A stretch of DNA of 64,000 nucleotides from Psychrobacter glacincola (GTDB lineage Bacteria; Pseudomonadota; Gammaproteobacteria; Pseudomonadales; Moraxellaceae): positions 1-64,000 of the forward strand of contig LIQB01000010.1 of the NCBI GenBank assembly GCA_001411745.2, given 5' to 3'. The notes under the pieces were generated by a model that did not search any database, was not told where the DNA came from, and worked only from the letters and a program-made list of their open reading frames with translations. Positions within the stretch are counted from its first letter, which is position 1, and every line of letters begins with the position of its first letter. Positions 17,290 to 26,998 of this stretch are shown one piece after another. A program made the translations under genes and the position numbers.

Positions 17290-17994
17290 CTACTCTAATA
17301 AAAAATCCACCGATGCCGCTGCATGAATCACCGTGGTATCAAATACTGGAATTGGGCTATCTGCTTGTTTAATAAGCAGTCCAATTTCTGTACAGCCTAA
17401 GATGACGCCCTCTGCGCCTTGATCTGCTAAATCTTTAATTACCTGCTGATAATACTGGCGCGAGCTGTCTTTAAATTCACCGACGCACAGCTCTTTTTTG
17501 ATAATTCGATGTACCTCTGCTCGTGCATCACTCTCTGGTATCAATACTTGAAGCCCTGCATCCACCAAACGCTGCCTATAAAAATCTTCCGTCATCGTAA
17601 ACTGAGTGCCCAGTAAGGCAATTTTAGACAGATTCTGTTTTTTGATGGCGGCAATAGTGGCATCAGCGATATGAATAACGGGTAAATGCGTCGCGGCTTG
17701 CACATCATCGAGTAATTTATGCATTGTATTAGAGGCGATCATGAGTCCTTGTACGCCAGCGGCTTGCAAACGCTGCGCACTGCTGGCCATGATTACACCC
17801 AGCGCTGCCCATTCATCTTGCTCTTGGTGCTTATTAATCAACGCAAAGTCCACGCTATGTATGAATAAATCTGCTGAATGTAAGCCACCCAGCTTATCCT
17901 TGACACCCTCATTTATCAGCCGATAATAGCTTTCGCTACTCTCCCAACTCATACCACCGATGATGCCCAATGTTCGCTGCTTGTGCACGGTCAT
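17290..17994 (-). CDS. YgeA-like aspartate/glutamate racemase family protein, first Cys absent
   Basis: The 234-residue protein closely follows the YgeA type throughout: GIIGGMSWESSESYYRLINEGVKDKLGGLHSA, then DATIAAIKK, then GVILGCTEIGLL and PVFDTTVIHA. Cofactor-independent racemases use two Cys residues as acid and base. The second is present (Cys201 in GCTE). The first, in CTNTMHK of E. coli YgeA as I recall it, is replaced: here the sequence is IASNTMHK (Ala87-Ser88). It may be a one-sided enzyme, act on another substrate, or be inactive as a racemase. AAGG lies upstream of the ATG. Confidence 0.85.
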   Translation of the reverse strand: MTVHKQRTLGIIGGMSWESSESYYRLINEGVKDKLGGLHSADLFIHSVDFALINKHQEQDEWAALGVIMASSAQRLQAAGVQGLMIASNTMHKLLDDVQAATHLPVIHIADATIAAIKKQNLSKIALLGTQFTMTEDFYRQRLVDAGLQVLIPESDARAEVHRIIKKELCVGEFKDSSRQYYQQVIKDLADQGAEGVILGCTEIGLLIKQADSPIPVFDTTVIHAAASVDFLLE

Positions 17995-18260
17995 TTTCTT
18001 GCCTTATTTGTGGGTTGTAATCGATTTTATCGTAGCAAAATTAATCATCTTTAGTTTGTTTTTTTCAGGAATTTTTATTTTTATGCATGAAACAACAGTC
18101 ATTAAAATATAACGAATGTCACCATTGATAATAACGATTTTATCCACTCAACAACATACGATATCATGGTTGGTAATGACGACCCATGACGCTACGCAAC
18201 ATCGTTCATCGTTCATCGTTCATCAAACGCCACCATCACCATGTAGGACACCTCCACACT

Positions 18261-18515
18261 ATGGCAAAATTCCCTACCATCAGAATACGCACACGGCGCA
18301 AGTACTACCGGCTTATTTTTACCTTTTTAATGGCACTGCTGATGTCCACGATTATCTCAACTGCATTACTGCTGATCAATGTAGGATTCGTCGATGGGTT
18401 CTTTATCACGCTGTTTCTCTCATGGAAATATGCCTTTATAGTCGCGTGGCCGAGCGCTTATATTTGCGCCTATCTCATCCAAGAGCATTTGCTCAGTCGT
18501 ATTGAGTTTTATTGA
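18261..18515 (+). CDS. DUF2798 small membrane protein
   Basis: The 84-residue protein starts MAKFPTIRIRTRRKYYRLIF and has two membrane helices, LMALLMSTIISTALLLINVG and FLSWKYAFIVAWPSAYICAYLI. This layout, with a basic N-terminus and a W..A..P between helices, is that of DUF2798, whose function is unknown. I prefer ATG 18261, at the family's usual start, over an in-frame ATG at 18186 that would add a His-rich, unlike-family tail. AGGA lies 12 bases upstream of 18261. The last 80 bases of this gene recur at 25784-25863. Confidence 0.75.
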   Translation: MAKFPTIRIRTRRKYYRLIFTFLMALLMSTIISTALLLINVGFVDGFFITLFLSWKYAFIVAWPSAYICAYLIQEHLLSRIEFY

Positions 18516-18952
18516 ACCAGCTAGAAGTCAAAGTATGAGAATGCCATGATGAAGCATTGCTGTGAGTTGATGGTAAATCATCATGCCGCTATGAAGTAAG
18601 AAATCCGTGGTCGTATACACAGCCTTGCTGAAGGTATTTTATGCGAAGATAAAAGGGTATTTTTTGATTGGATATTAGGCACGTTGAGTCATCTTATGAT
18701 AAGTGACTGGATCTGGATAAGAGGCTTTAATGACCTTCCTAATTACTCCCGTAATAAATCAACCCCCAAGCTCACCATCGTGGTCAGCTAACAATATTAC
18801 TTAATCAAATGACTATTGATATCGGTGAGATTGATTGATGCTAATTCCTGACGTTTAAAACCAATGAGTAAAAGTATTAGATTGTATTAAGAGCATTTGA
18901 ATAAGTCCGCCTGCTTTTAATACAGTCAATATCCATGAACCAAAAACCACTT
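18516..18952. other. gap between DUF2798 gene and opp operon
   Basis: These 437 bases show no gene. The only structure I see is an imperfect 15-bp inverted repeat, 18880-18894 with 18913-18927 (GATTGTATTAAGAGC and GCTTTTAATACAGTC). It lies just beyond the oppF stop codon and could act as a 3' end or stabilising hairpin of the opp transcript; it has no clear T-run. Confidence 0.5.
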
Positions 18953-19981
18953 TTAAGCCACCTCGACCTTATTCTTTAAACAAGCCACTCGGTGATTTAT
19001 AGTGCCTTCTAACACGGGCTTAATCTGTGCGCATTCTTCATCAGCTAGTGGGCAACGGGTGCGAAAAACGCAACCTGACGGCGGATTGATTGGACTGGGT
19101 AAATCACCCTCTAATAACTGAATGACCTTACTACGTTCAGCAATAGGGTCAGGTAGCGGTACAGCAGACATCAGTGCTTTGGTATAAGGATGAGTCGGAT
19201 TGCCGTATACGGCTTTGTTCAAACCCAGTTCGGCGGCGTTGCCTAAATACATGACCAATACCCGATCAGCAATGTGCTTAATCACAGAAAGATCATGGGC
19301 AATGAAGATAAGCGCTAACCCCATCTCTTCTTGCACATCTTGCAATAAATTAATGACCTGCGCCTGAATCGAGACATCAAGGGCGGAGACTGGCTCGTCA
19401 CAGATAATAATTTTGGGCTTTAATATCAGCGCTCGAGCAATGCCTATTCGCTGGCACTGACCACCTGAAAACTCATGCGGATATCGGTTAATTTGATTGG
19501 ACAGTAGCCCCACCTTTTTCATGATGGCGCGTACCTCGTTTTGCACCTCAGGCTTCTTCATTTCAGGATAATAAGTACGAAGAGGCTCGGCGATAATATC
19601 CCCTACAGTCATGCGCGGGTTAAGTGATGCCAGCGGATCTTGAAAGATCATTTGAATGTCTTTTCGCTTCAATCTCATGGTCTTTTTGGACGCACCCACC
19701 ATCTCTTCATCACAAAACTTGATACTGCCAGAGTCAGCTTGTATCAATCCGATGATAGTACGAGCGAGTGTTGATTTACCGCAGCCTGATTCGCCCACCA
19801 CCCCTAAAGTCTCACCAGCGAATAGCTCAAACGATACCCCATTAACTGCTTTTAGAGTGACAGGCTTCTGCCAAAAGTAAGTGCCTTTTTGTTTGATATT
19901 AAAAGTGGTATGAATGTCCTTTACTTGCAATAACGGTGTTGGATTATTGTTTTTGGCGCTATCTAAATTCTGTATCATCAT
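18953..19981 (-). CDS. oppF: oligopeptide ABC transporter ATP-binding protein OppF
   Basis: This is one of two ATPases that drive oligopeptide uptake. Walker A GESGCGKST, the ABC signature FSGGQCQRIGIARAL, Walker B LKPKIIICDEPVSALD and the switch His (IFIAHDLS) are all present. The C-terminal oligopeptide-ABC extension follows: HPYTKALMSAVPLPDP, then PSGCVFRTRCPLADEEC with the Cys pattern of a 4Fe-4S-like motif. The length of 342 residues is normal. It is the last gene of the operon, 3 bases after oppD. Confidence 0.93.
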   Translation of the reverse strand: MMIQNLDSAKNNNPTPLLQVKDIHTTFNIKQKGTYFWQKPVTLKAVNGVSFELFAGETLGVVGESGCGKSTLARTIIGLIQADSGSIKFCDEEMVGASKKTMRLKRKDIQMIFQDPLASLNPRMTVGDIIAEPLRTYYPEMKKPEVQNEVRAIMKKVGLLSNQINRYPHEFSGGQCQRIGIARALILKPKIIICDEPVSALDVSIQAQVINLLQDVQEEMGLALIFIAHDLSVIKHIADRVLVMYLGNAAELGLNKAVYGNPTHPYTKALMSAVPLPDPIAERSKVIQLLEGDLPSPINPPSGCVFRTRCPLADEECAQIKPVLEGTINHRVACLKNKVEVA

Positions 19982-19984
19982 GAG

Positions 19985-21190
19985 CTAGCCCTCCATCCCT
20001 GATTGATTATTGGCATCGATATCTGCTGAGCTATCTAGTGAGTGATCAACGGGTATTTCAGGGTGCCAGTGACAAGCGCGTTGACGCTCGTTCGGTAGAA
20101 ATTCCAGCGGTGGCGGTGTATCACGGCAGATTTCCATCGCATGAGAACAGCGCTCATAAAAAGGGCAGCCTGTAGGCAAATCTAATAAATTTGGTGGACT
20201 ACCTGGAATGGTTTCAAGCTTGCCCATATCGTTATCTAAACGCGGAATGGCTTTTAGTAGCCCGATAGTATATGGATGACTTGGGGCATAAAAAATCTCT
20301 TCAGTCTCTCCATACGCCATGGTACGCCCAGCATACATCACCAGTACTCGATCACAGATACCCGCCACAACTCCCAAATCATGGGTAATCATAATAATGG
20401 TGGTGCCAAAGTCGCGTTTTAGCTCGTTTAGTAGAACCATAATCTGCGCCTGAACAGTAACGTCGAGCGCGGTGGTTGGCTCATCAGCAATCAACAGCTT
20501 AGGGCGACATAATAATGCCATAGCAATCATGACCCGCTGACGCATACCACCAGAGAACTCATGCGGATACATGCCAATACGGTTCTTGGCTTCTGGAATC
20601 TTAACCGCGTCTAGCATTCGTATGGATTCGGCCCAAGCGTCTTTTTTACTCATGCCTTTATGTAAAATCAATACTTCAGCAAGCTGGTCGCCTATCTTCA
20701 TATAAGGATTTAATGAGGTCATCGGATCTTGAAAGATCATCGCGATCTGCTCGGCGCGAATTTTATTTAGTGCTTTTTGTGACAATCCTAGTAGCTCATT
20801 ACCCTCAAAGCGTACCGAACCTTTGGCATAACCGTTATTTGCCAGTAGCCTCATAATAGCAAACGCTGTCTGCGACTTACCTGAACCGGACTCACCAACA
20901 ATACCTAAGGTTTCGCCTTCATGTAGGTTAAAATTTAAGCCATTAACTGCCGTTACCAGACCCTCTTCAGTCGTGAACTGTACCGATAAATCTTTGACTG
21001 CTAACAAGGTGTTTTCTGCGTTAGGTGGCTTATCGATCGCTGAATCAGTACCTATATTAAAGGTAGTAGACTCTATTTTCTCAGGAGCACTAGGCGCGTT
21101 GGCGGCGTTATAAATCTTTTGAGTTGCTATGTTTTTATCTTCCATACTTTTACCCTCCATGCTTTTATCCTTCATGCTTTGGTTTTTCAT
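19985..21190 (-). CDS. oppD: oligopeptide ABC transporter ATP-binding protein OppD
   Basis: The partner ATPase has Walker [10 protein letters not shown], signature [15 protein letters not shown], Walker [13 protein letters not shown] and switch His MITHDLG. Its C-terminal Cys pattern is [18 protein letters not shown]. At 401 residues it is about 70 longer than usual, owing to an N-terminal tail before [11 protein letters not shown] (residue 62). That tail begins with repeated five-residue units ending in SM ([15 protein letters not shown]), an in-gene repeat of about 15 bases. The true start might be one of the later Met codons. It lies 12 bases after oppC. Confidence 0.92.
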   Translation of the reverse strand: MKNQSMKDKSMEGKSMEDKNIATQKIYNAANAPSAPEKIESTTFNIGTDSAIDKPPNAENTLLAVKDLSVQFTTEEGLVTAVNGLNFNLHEGETLGIVGESGSGKSQTAFAIMRLLANNGYAKGSVRFEGNELLGLSQKALNKIRAEQIAMIFQDPMTSLNPYMKIGDQLAEVLILHKGMSKKDAWAESIRMLDAVKIPEAKNRIGMYPHEFSGGMRQRVMIAMALLCRPKLLIADEPTTALDVTVQAQIMVLLNELKRDFGTTIIMITHDLGVVAGICDRVLVMYAGRTMAYGETEEIFYAPSHPYTIGLLKAIPRLDNDMGKLETIPGSPPNLLDLPTGCPFYERCSHAMEICRDTPPPLEFLPNERQRACHWHPEIPVDHSLDSSADIDANNQSGMEG

Positions 21191-21202
21191 GATGTCACCC
21201 TC

Positions 21203-22108
21203 TTAGCGGTCTTTAGGGTCAAACGCATCACGCAGACCGTCGCCAATAAAGTTAAAGCAAAATAAAGTAATGACCAAAAAAGCTGAGGGAATCAAAATCT
21301 GCCAAGGTGCTACCTGCATGGTTTTTGAGCCTTCTTGCAACAACGCCCCCCAACTGGTCATCGGCTCTTGAACACCAAGTCCCAAAAAGCTTAAAAATGA
21401 CTCAAACAAAATCATCGTTGGCACTAATAAAGAGGCGTAAACCACCACCACCCCGAGTACATTGGGCACGATGTGGCGTAAGATAATATTAAAGCCTGAT
21501 ACGCCGCCTACGTGCGCAGCTTCGATAAATTCTTTACTCTTCAGGCTTAGCGTTTGCCCGCGAACGATACGCGCAACATCCAGCCACGATACCAGTCCAA
21601 TCGCCACAAAAATTAAGATAAGGTTACGACCAAAAATAGTGACTAATAAAATCACAAAAAACATAAAGGGAAAGGCACTTAAAATCTCTAATACGCGCAT
21701 CATCACGGTATCGACTTTGCCACCAAGATAGCCTGACGTTGCACCGTATATCGTACCGAAAATCACTGCAACCGTAGCGCCGGCGACGCCTACCATCAAG
21801 GAGATACGACCACCTACTGCGGTTCGCACTAACAAATCACGACCGAGTGAATCAGTACCGAAGTAGTGCTTATTATCGATGGCTGGCGCGGACTGCATAA
21901 AGTTCCAGTCGGTTTCGGCATAGCCAAAAGGTGCTAACATCGGTACAAAAATGACAAAGGCAGCCACGAGTAGCAATATAAAAAGACTGGCTACGGCGGC
22001 CTTGTTGCGATAAAAACGGCGCTTAGCATCTTGCAAAAGGCTGCGGCCTTTGATTTCCTGAGCCCCTACTTCTGCTAGGTCAGTTGTCTGGTCTGCGGTA
22101 AGGCTCAT
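21203..22108 (-). CDS. oppC: oligopeptide ABC transporter permease OppC
   Basis: This inner-membrane permease of 301 residues has an N-terminal OppC-N domain (LLQDAKRRFYRNKAAVASLFILLLVAAFVIF). The EAA loop that docks the ATPase reads EAAHVGGVSGFNIILRHIVPNVLG. The membrane part (GRISLMVGVAGATVAVIFGTIYG and later helices) ends at FNFIGDGLRDAFDPKDR, the typical OppC/DppC C-terminus. It pairs with OppB to form the channel. Confidence 0.93.
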   Translation of the reverse strand: MSLTADQTTDLAEVGAQEIKGRSLLQDAKRRFYRNKAAVASLFILLLVAAFVIFVPMLAPFGYAETDWNFMQSAPAIDNKHYFGTDSLGRDLLVRTAVGGRISLMVGVAGATVAVIFGTIYGATSGYLGGKVDTVMMRVLEILSAFPFMFFVILLVTIFGRNLILIFVAIGLVSWLDVARIVRGQTLSLKSKEFIEAAHVGGVSGFNIILRHIVPNVLGVVVVYASLLVPTMILFESFLSFLGLGVQEPMTSWGALLQEGSKTMQVAPWQILIPSAFLVITLFCFNFIGDGLRDAFDPKDR

Positions 22109-22198
22109 AGTCGTCCTTTTAATAATCTATTTAGCATAATAATAATGAATGATACCTATCAAACCTTATTGGGATGATAATGCGCTTAAATGGTCGTC

Positions 22199-23119
22199 TT
22201 AATACTGAATCTTTGGATCAATTACCGCGTATAAAATATCGACGATAGCATTAAAGGCAATGGTCAATACCCCAACTAAAATGGTCAAACTAAGCACTAC
22301 CCCATAATCACGATTGAGTGCGCCATTAATGAATAACTGTCCGATACCAGGTAAACCAAAGATAGTCTCAATCACAATAGAGCCTGTGATAATACCGACA
22401 AAGGCTGGGCCCAAATAAGAGATAACGGGTAGTAGTGCGGGTCTCAGCGCATGCCTCATCACTATTTGGCGCATTGGCAAACCTTTCGCCTTAGCCGTTC
22501 GGATATACTGGCTATTCATCACCTCGATCATCGAGCCGCGCATGATACGAGCAATACTCGCAACATAAGCGAGCGCTAAAGCGGCGACTGGTAATACAAG
22601 GTTTTTAAGTGCCCCGTCATTCCAGCCACCAGCCGGTAGCCATTGCAAAATAATGGCAAATATCAGCACTAATAATGGCGCTTTAACGAAGCTTGGAATC
22701 ACAACGCCTGTCATAGCAAAGGCCATCAGTACGTAGTCTATCCATGAGTTTTGCTTAAGGGCTGCGATAACACCGAAGATAAGTCCTAAGATCAATGCCA
22801 ATATAAAAGCGTATAGACCCAACTCCATAGAGACGGGAAACGACTGCGACAACAACTCGTTAACCGTATAATCTTTATACTTAAAAGACGGTCCAAAGTC
22901 GCCTACCGCTAGCTGCTTTAGATAATTAACATACTGTAGCCACATAGGATCGTTGAGATTGTATTTGGCCTCGATATTGGCCAGTACCGCAGGTGGCAAG
23001 CTACGCTCACCCGTAAATGGACTGCCTGGCGCCAAACGCATCATAAAAAAGGAGACCGTGATCAATACAAATAAGGTCGGCATGGCCTCTAAGATACGCC
23101 GAAAAATCAGTTTTAGCAT
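22199..23119 (-). CDS. oppB: oligopeptide ABC transporter permease OppB
   Basis: The 306-residue permease starts MLKLIFRRILEAMPTLFVLITVSFFMMRLAPGSPF, the usual OppB/DppB N-terminus. The EAA loop reads RTAKAKGLPMRQIVMRHALRPALLPVI. Later helices include GSIVIETIFGLPGIGQLFINGA, and the C-terminus is DILYAVIDPKIQY. It is separated from oppC by 90 bases and from oppA by about 300, the latter gap holding a hairpin. Confidence 0.93.
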   Translation of the reverse strand: MLKLIFRRILEAMPTLFVLITVSFFMMRLAPGSPFTGERSLPPAVLANIEAKYNLNDPMWLQYVNYLKQLAVGDFGPSFKYKDYTVNELLSQSFPVSMELGLYAFILALILGLIFGVIAALKQNSWIDYVLMAFAMTGVVIPSFVKAPLLVLIFAIILQWLPAGGWNDGALKNLVLPVAALALAYVASIARIMRGSMIEVMNSQYIRTAKAKGLPMRQIVMRHALRPALLPVISYLGPAFVGIITGSIVIETIFGLPGIGQLFINGALNRDYGVVLSLTILVGVLTIAFNAIVDILYAVIDPKIQY

Positions 23120-23420
23120 AATGCCTCTTTTATAATGATGCTTATTTTTCAGCTAAATTAAAATGAGATAACTAGCACAAACCTAACGCCCAGTTATCGT
23201 TCAACTAGCAATCTTCAATGACTTGGTTTTAACTGAAATATCGATAATCGTCGTTTATAAATAACAAAAGTTTCATCTAACACGCCTAATAAGAGTGGCT
23301 GTGAAAAATGAAACTAATGGCGCTATCAGCGTTATTTGATAGGAGCGATAAATAAAACCAGCTGCTTTTACCGCTCTCAGACATTCAATCGATAGAATTA
23401 TTCAGCAATCAGTCAAACGA
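23120..23420 (-). promoter_or_regulatory. oppA-oppB intergenic region with hairpin
   Basis: The 301-base gap within the operon contains an inverted element at 23321-23347, CGCTATC pairing with GATAGgaGCG, with an inner CGCTatcAGCG. Hairpins here in other opp operons limit read-through, so that the binding protein is made in excess of the permease. That role is inferred. Confidence 0.4.
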
Positions 23421-25088
23421 TTAGTGCTTAGCAATTGAGAGATTTTTTACCTGCCAATTGTCTAATATATCCTTAGTTGGAAACCCAATGACATAAGGTT
23501 TCACTAGACGCGGGCTGACGTAATGATAAATGTTAAGTAAACCCATATCTTGATCAAGCTGAGCTTCAGCTTGCTTGTATAGATTGGCACGCTGCTCAGG
23601 GCTAACGCCAGCTTTCAGCGTTTGCGCCATTAAACTGTCAAAGTTAGCATTATTGTATTTGCCGTAGTTGCCACTGTTATCAGATTTGGCAATATTTAAG
23701 AAAGCTGACGCTTCGTTATAATCACCACACCAGCCAGCACGTGCGATTTGATAATTACCATTACGGCGAGTATCCAAATAGGTTTTCCATTCTTTATTGG
23801 TCAAAGTCACATCGACGAAGCCGAGCGCTTGCTTCCATAGTGAAGTAGCCGCGACCGCAGTCTTTTTATGATTGTCATTGGTGTTGTATAGCAGCTCAAA
23901 AGTCAGCGGATTGCTATCGCTATAGCCTGCTTCAGTGAGCAGTTTTTTGGCCTCAGTAACCCGCTTTTCTTGATCCCAAGTCGACCATTCTGGACTATTT
24001 GCAATATCGCCATTGGTGGCAGGGGGTGTCAACTGATAAGCGGCCGTCTGCCCTTGACCGATAACTTTATCCGCAATGGTATCGCGGTCCAAAGCTAAGG
24101 CTAAAGCGCGGCGTACGTTGGGATCGTTGAACGGTGGCTTGACCGTATTAAACTCGTAATAATAAGTACAAAGATAAGGAGATACGGTTAGCTGATCGCC
24201 CACTTGCTCTTTAAGCGAAGCGAACTGCTCGGTTGGAATCTCATTGTAGGTCACATCGATTTCACCCGCCTGATAGCGTGCGACGTCAGTCGTACTAGAA
24301 GGAATCGGCAGGAAAGTGACGGTATCGATAGTCGTATTGGCATCGTCATAATAAGAAGCGTTGCGCGTTAAAACGATTTTGTCGTTAATTTGCCACTGGG
24401 TAGGCTTGTAAGGACCGTTAACCACGATGTTCTCAGGAGCTGTCCACTTATCACCAAAGGCTTCAACGGTCTTTTTATGAACGGGCTTGACTGAATTATG
24501 AATCAACATATCTGGAAAATAAGGCACGGGCTCTGATAATGTAATCTGTAAGGTTTTATCATCGATAGCCTTTACGCCAAGGGTTTCAATGCCAGCCTTA
24601 CCATCAACGATTTGATCAGCGCCTACTACTTTGGCATCGACCAAATAGCTTGAATACGGCGACGCAGTATTTGGATCGACCAAGCGGCGCATACTGTAGA
24701 CAAAATCCTCTGCCGTTACTGGATCATCATTTGACCATTTAGCATCGCGCAGCTTAAAGGTCCATACTTTATTGTCTTCGCTTTCCCAACTGGTTGCCAT
24801 TGCTGGAATGGTCTTACCTTCGGCATCCGTATTGGTTAAACCTTCTAACATCTGGCGGCCAAGGGTAGATTCTGGTACCCCCGATACTTTGTGTGGATCA
24901 AGTGATTCAGGTTCAGTGCCATTATTGACGACGAGCGCTTGAGTATCAGCCAGTACATTAGGATCAACGGCAGCTGCTTGGCTGTCAGTGCCAGACTTCT
25001 CGCTACTACAGCCAGTCATAGACATGGCGAGCGCAAGAGAGGTAGGCAAAAATATAGAGGACAAAAAGTGATTAGGAGTGCGCATCAT
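23421..25088 (-). CDS. oppA: oligopeptide-binding lipoprotein OppA
   Basis: This is the substrate-binding component, a 555-residue family 5 solute-binding protein. A lipoprotein signal peptide ends SMTGC^SSEK. The mature protein has the OppA pattern NGTEPESLDPHKVSGVPES, then EDFVYSMRRLVDPNTASPYSSYL, then NGPYKPTQWQINDKIVLTRNASYYD and PFNDPNVRRALALALDRDTI. It likely binds short peptides without strong side-chain preference. An outer-leaflet inner-membrane lipoprotein anchor is expected. It is the first gene of the operon; AAGGA lies ten bases before the first ATG. Confidence 0.93.
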   Translation of the reverse strand: MMRTPNHFLSSIFLPTSLALAMSMTGCSSEKSGTDSQAAAVDPNVLADTQALVVNNGTEPESLDPHKVSGVPESTLGRQMLEGLTNTDAEGKTIPAMATSWESEDNKVWTFKLRDAKWSNDDPVTAEDFVYSMRRLVDPNTASPYSSYLVDAKVVGADQIVDGKAGIETLGVKAIDDKTLQITLSEPVPYFPDMLIHNSVKPVHKKTVEAFGDKWTAPENIVVNGPYKPTQWQINDKIVLTRNASYYDDANTTIDTVTFLPIPSSTTDVARYQAGEIDVTYNEIPTEQFASLKEQVGDQLTVSPYLCTYYYEFNTVKPPFNDPNVRRALALALDRDTIADKVIGQGQTAAYQLTPPATNGDIANSPEWSTWDQEKRVTEAKKLLTEAGYSDSNPLTFELLYNTNDNHKKTAVAATSLWKQALGFVDVTLTNKEWKTYLDTRRNGNYQIARAGWCGDYNEASAFLNIAKSDNSGNYGKYNNANFDSLMAQTLKAGVSPEQRANLYKQAEAQLDQDMGLLNIYHYVSPRLVKPYVIGFPTKDILDNWQVKNLSIAKH

Positions 25089-25945
25089 ATAATAGCTATC
25101 CTTGCTGGTCAGTGGCTGGGCGGATCAACTAAATAGTAGTGATTCGAGTTAATATATCCGTATATTGACTATGTTTATTAACAATACTTTAACTAACTAT
25201 TGGTCATATTGTAGACAACTATTAGTAATTAAAAACGATACAAATGTCAATAAGTTTTAATTCCTCCCCGATACTAACAAGCAAAATAAGCTTGCAATCA
25301 AAGCAGTTTCGACGACCAAAACTTAGATGTGATTACTATTAATTGAGTAAATTTTATAGCTACTTATTACCTTTCATCAGCAATATACTACCGCTCATTC
25401 GAAACCTGTATTATTACTACAAATCTCAGTTTCTTAATCACTAATTATCACTGTCAAGTGAATGAACTCAATGCTATCAAGCAATAAAACCCTAGTAGAT
25501 ATGATGAATTTTATTTATAAGACTATTATTAATAACTAATCATTTGATAGATTTTTTAAGCCGATGCTGATGGATAAGAGTGTGGTACTTTCGACATTCA
25601 AAACCAGACTTATTCGCTATTCAAAATCGTGCAATTTTTTGATTTTTGCAATTACTTATTTTTGTAATAGCTGAGTAAGATCATGATAAAAATCACTAAA
25701 CTTAGAATAAATACCTATCCATATCACTATTAATTCCTTTTTATAAAGCTAATAACGCTGATCTCTTGATGAAATTTTGATTGTATAGTCGCGTGGCCGA
25801 GCGCTTATATTTGCGCCTATTTTGTACAAGAGCAGGTGCTTAGCCGTATTGAGTTTTATTGAGTAAAAAACTATAAACTTTAGTGTACCCGCCTCTCACA
25901 AAAAAGCTAAGATAAGCAACATCATCTTTTTATTTAGAGGACGCT
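25089..25945. other. long AT-rich gap upstream of oppA
   Basis: This 857-base divergent region must hold the promoters of oppA (leftward) and of the DUF2157 operon (rightward; AGAGGA precedes its ATG). The only coding-like sequence is the truncated DUF2798 end at 25784-25863. I found no further gene, and no full consensus promoter that I would defend. Confidence 0.5.
25784..25863 (+). pseudogene. truncated second copy of the DUF2798 gene 3' end
   Basis: Thirty-seven bases from TATAGTCGCGTGGCC onward are identical to 18437-18473, and the following 43 continue with scattered differences to the same TATTGA end. The frame is open and encodes IVAWPSAYICAYFVQEQVL and the shared end SRIEFY. The upstream two-thirds of the gene is missing. 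Confidence 0.8.
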
Positions 25946-26998
25946 ATGAGCCAACCACGGCGTACTATCGAGCATTTACTCAAGCAAGGCATACTGCCAT
26001 TGACGCATGCCAACGATGCAGCGATTCATTTGCAAGTCTATCCTAGCAAACGCTCATGGCTGGTCTTTTTTGATAAAGCCATGCTGATTATCGGGGCGAT
26101 AGCGCTGGTATTATCGCTGGTGTTTTTTATTGCCTATAACTGGATAAATATGGGCAAAATGGGCAAGTTCGCTTTGGTCGAAGGGGCGTTGGTTGTCACT
26201 ATTGCCTTATACGTTGCACTGTCTTTTAGGCGACGGTTTCAGCTTATTCGCCAATTATTATTGCTTATTGCCAGCGTGATTACGGGTAGCTTATTGGCGC
26301 TATTTGGGCAGGTCTATCAAACGGGTGCTGATACGTGGCAGCTATTTTTTGGTTGGGCCGTATTGATTGTTCCGTGGGTAATTATCGCCCGCTTCCCTGC
26401 GCTATGGCTGCTATGGTTGGGGCTCGTCAATACTGGTCTCATCTTATATTTCGGCGTTATGGACTTTGCCTTTGTCAGTTATTTTTATGAAGGTGTCTTA
26501 CAGATAGGCGTGCTTGCCGCTGTTAATTTTGTGGCGCTAAACTTGTGGCTCGCGTTTATCGACCGTCAACTACCATCAGTCACACGCAGCCGATTTAAGC
26601 CCGAGCTGGATTGGAGCGCTTATGTCGTCGGTTTACTCAGCAGCTATTTTATTACCTACCTTGCCATTCTTTATGTCTTTGATGACGCCAATATTTTAAT
26701 GACGCTGATCGCTTTGCTGCTATGGATGAGCTGGTGCGGATTTATGGTTTGGCGATTTTATTGGTATCGCATCAATCTATTAATGCTGACCTATTTATGT
26801 GGCTCTGTCATTGTCGTGGTGATGTTTTGGGCGGGTAAGTTGTTTTTAGACAATTTTGATATGGGTGGTTTTCTCATCTTAGCCCTATTGTTGATTGGCA
26901 TGAGTTCAGCGGCGGTTGTTTGGCTGCGTCATGCGGCACGTTTAAACAGCGAAAACAACCGCCCCAGTGCTGTCGTCAAAGGAGGTAATTATGAGTAA
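25946..26998 (+). CDS. DUF2157 domain-containing membrane protein
   Basis: The 350-residue protein has a short cytoplasmic N-terminus (RRTIEHLLKQGILPLTHANDAAIHLQVYP). About ten membrane helices follow, starting FDKAMLIIGAIALVLSLVFFIAYNW. That N-terminal motif and first hairpin define DUF2157. It is the first gene of a three-gene operon (DUF2157, DUF4401, GDYxxLxY) seen in many proteobacteria, whose role is unknown. AGAGGA precedes the ATG, and its 3' end overlaps the next gene by 8 bases. Confidence 0.82.
   Translation: MSQPRRTIEHLLKQGILPLTHANDAAIHLQVYPSKRSWLVFFDKAMLIIGAIALVLSLVFFIAYNWINMGKMGKFALVEGALVVTIALYVALSFRRRFQLIRQLLLLIASVITGSLLALFGQVYQTGADTWQLFFGWAVLIVPWVIIARFPALWLLWLGLVNTGLILYFGVMDFAFVSYFYEGVLQIGVLAAVNFVALNLWLAFIDRQLPSVTRSRFKPELDWSAYVVGLLSSYFITYLAILYVFDDANILMTLIALLLWMSWCGFMVWRFYWYRINLLMLTYLCGSVIVVVMFWAGKLFLDNFDMGGFLILALLLIGMSSAAVVWLRHAARLNSENNRPSAVVKGGNYE

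Noticed and set aside
18953..25088. Dipeptide (dpp) or nickel (nik) transporter instead of opp
   Set aside because: OppA-type motifs in the binding protein (EPESLDPHKVSG, FVYSMRRLVDP) and the extended ATPases fit oligopeptide transporters better. The gene order A-B-C-D-F is shared by dpp, so the call rests on the binding protein.
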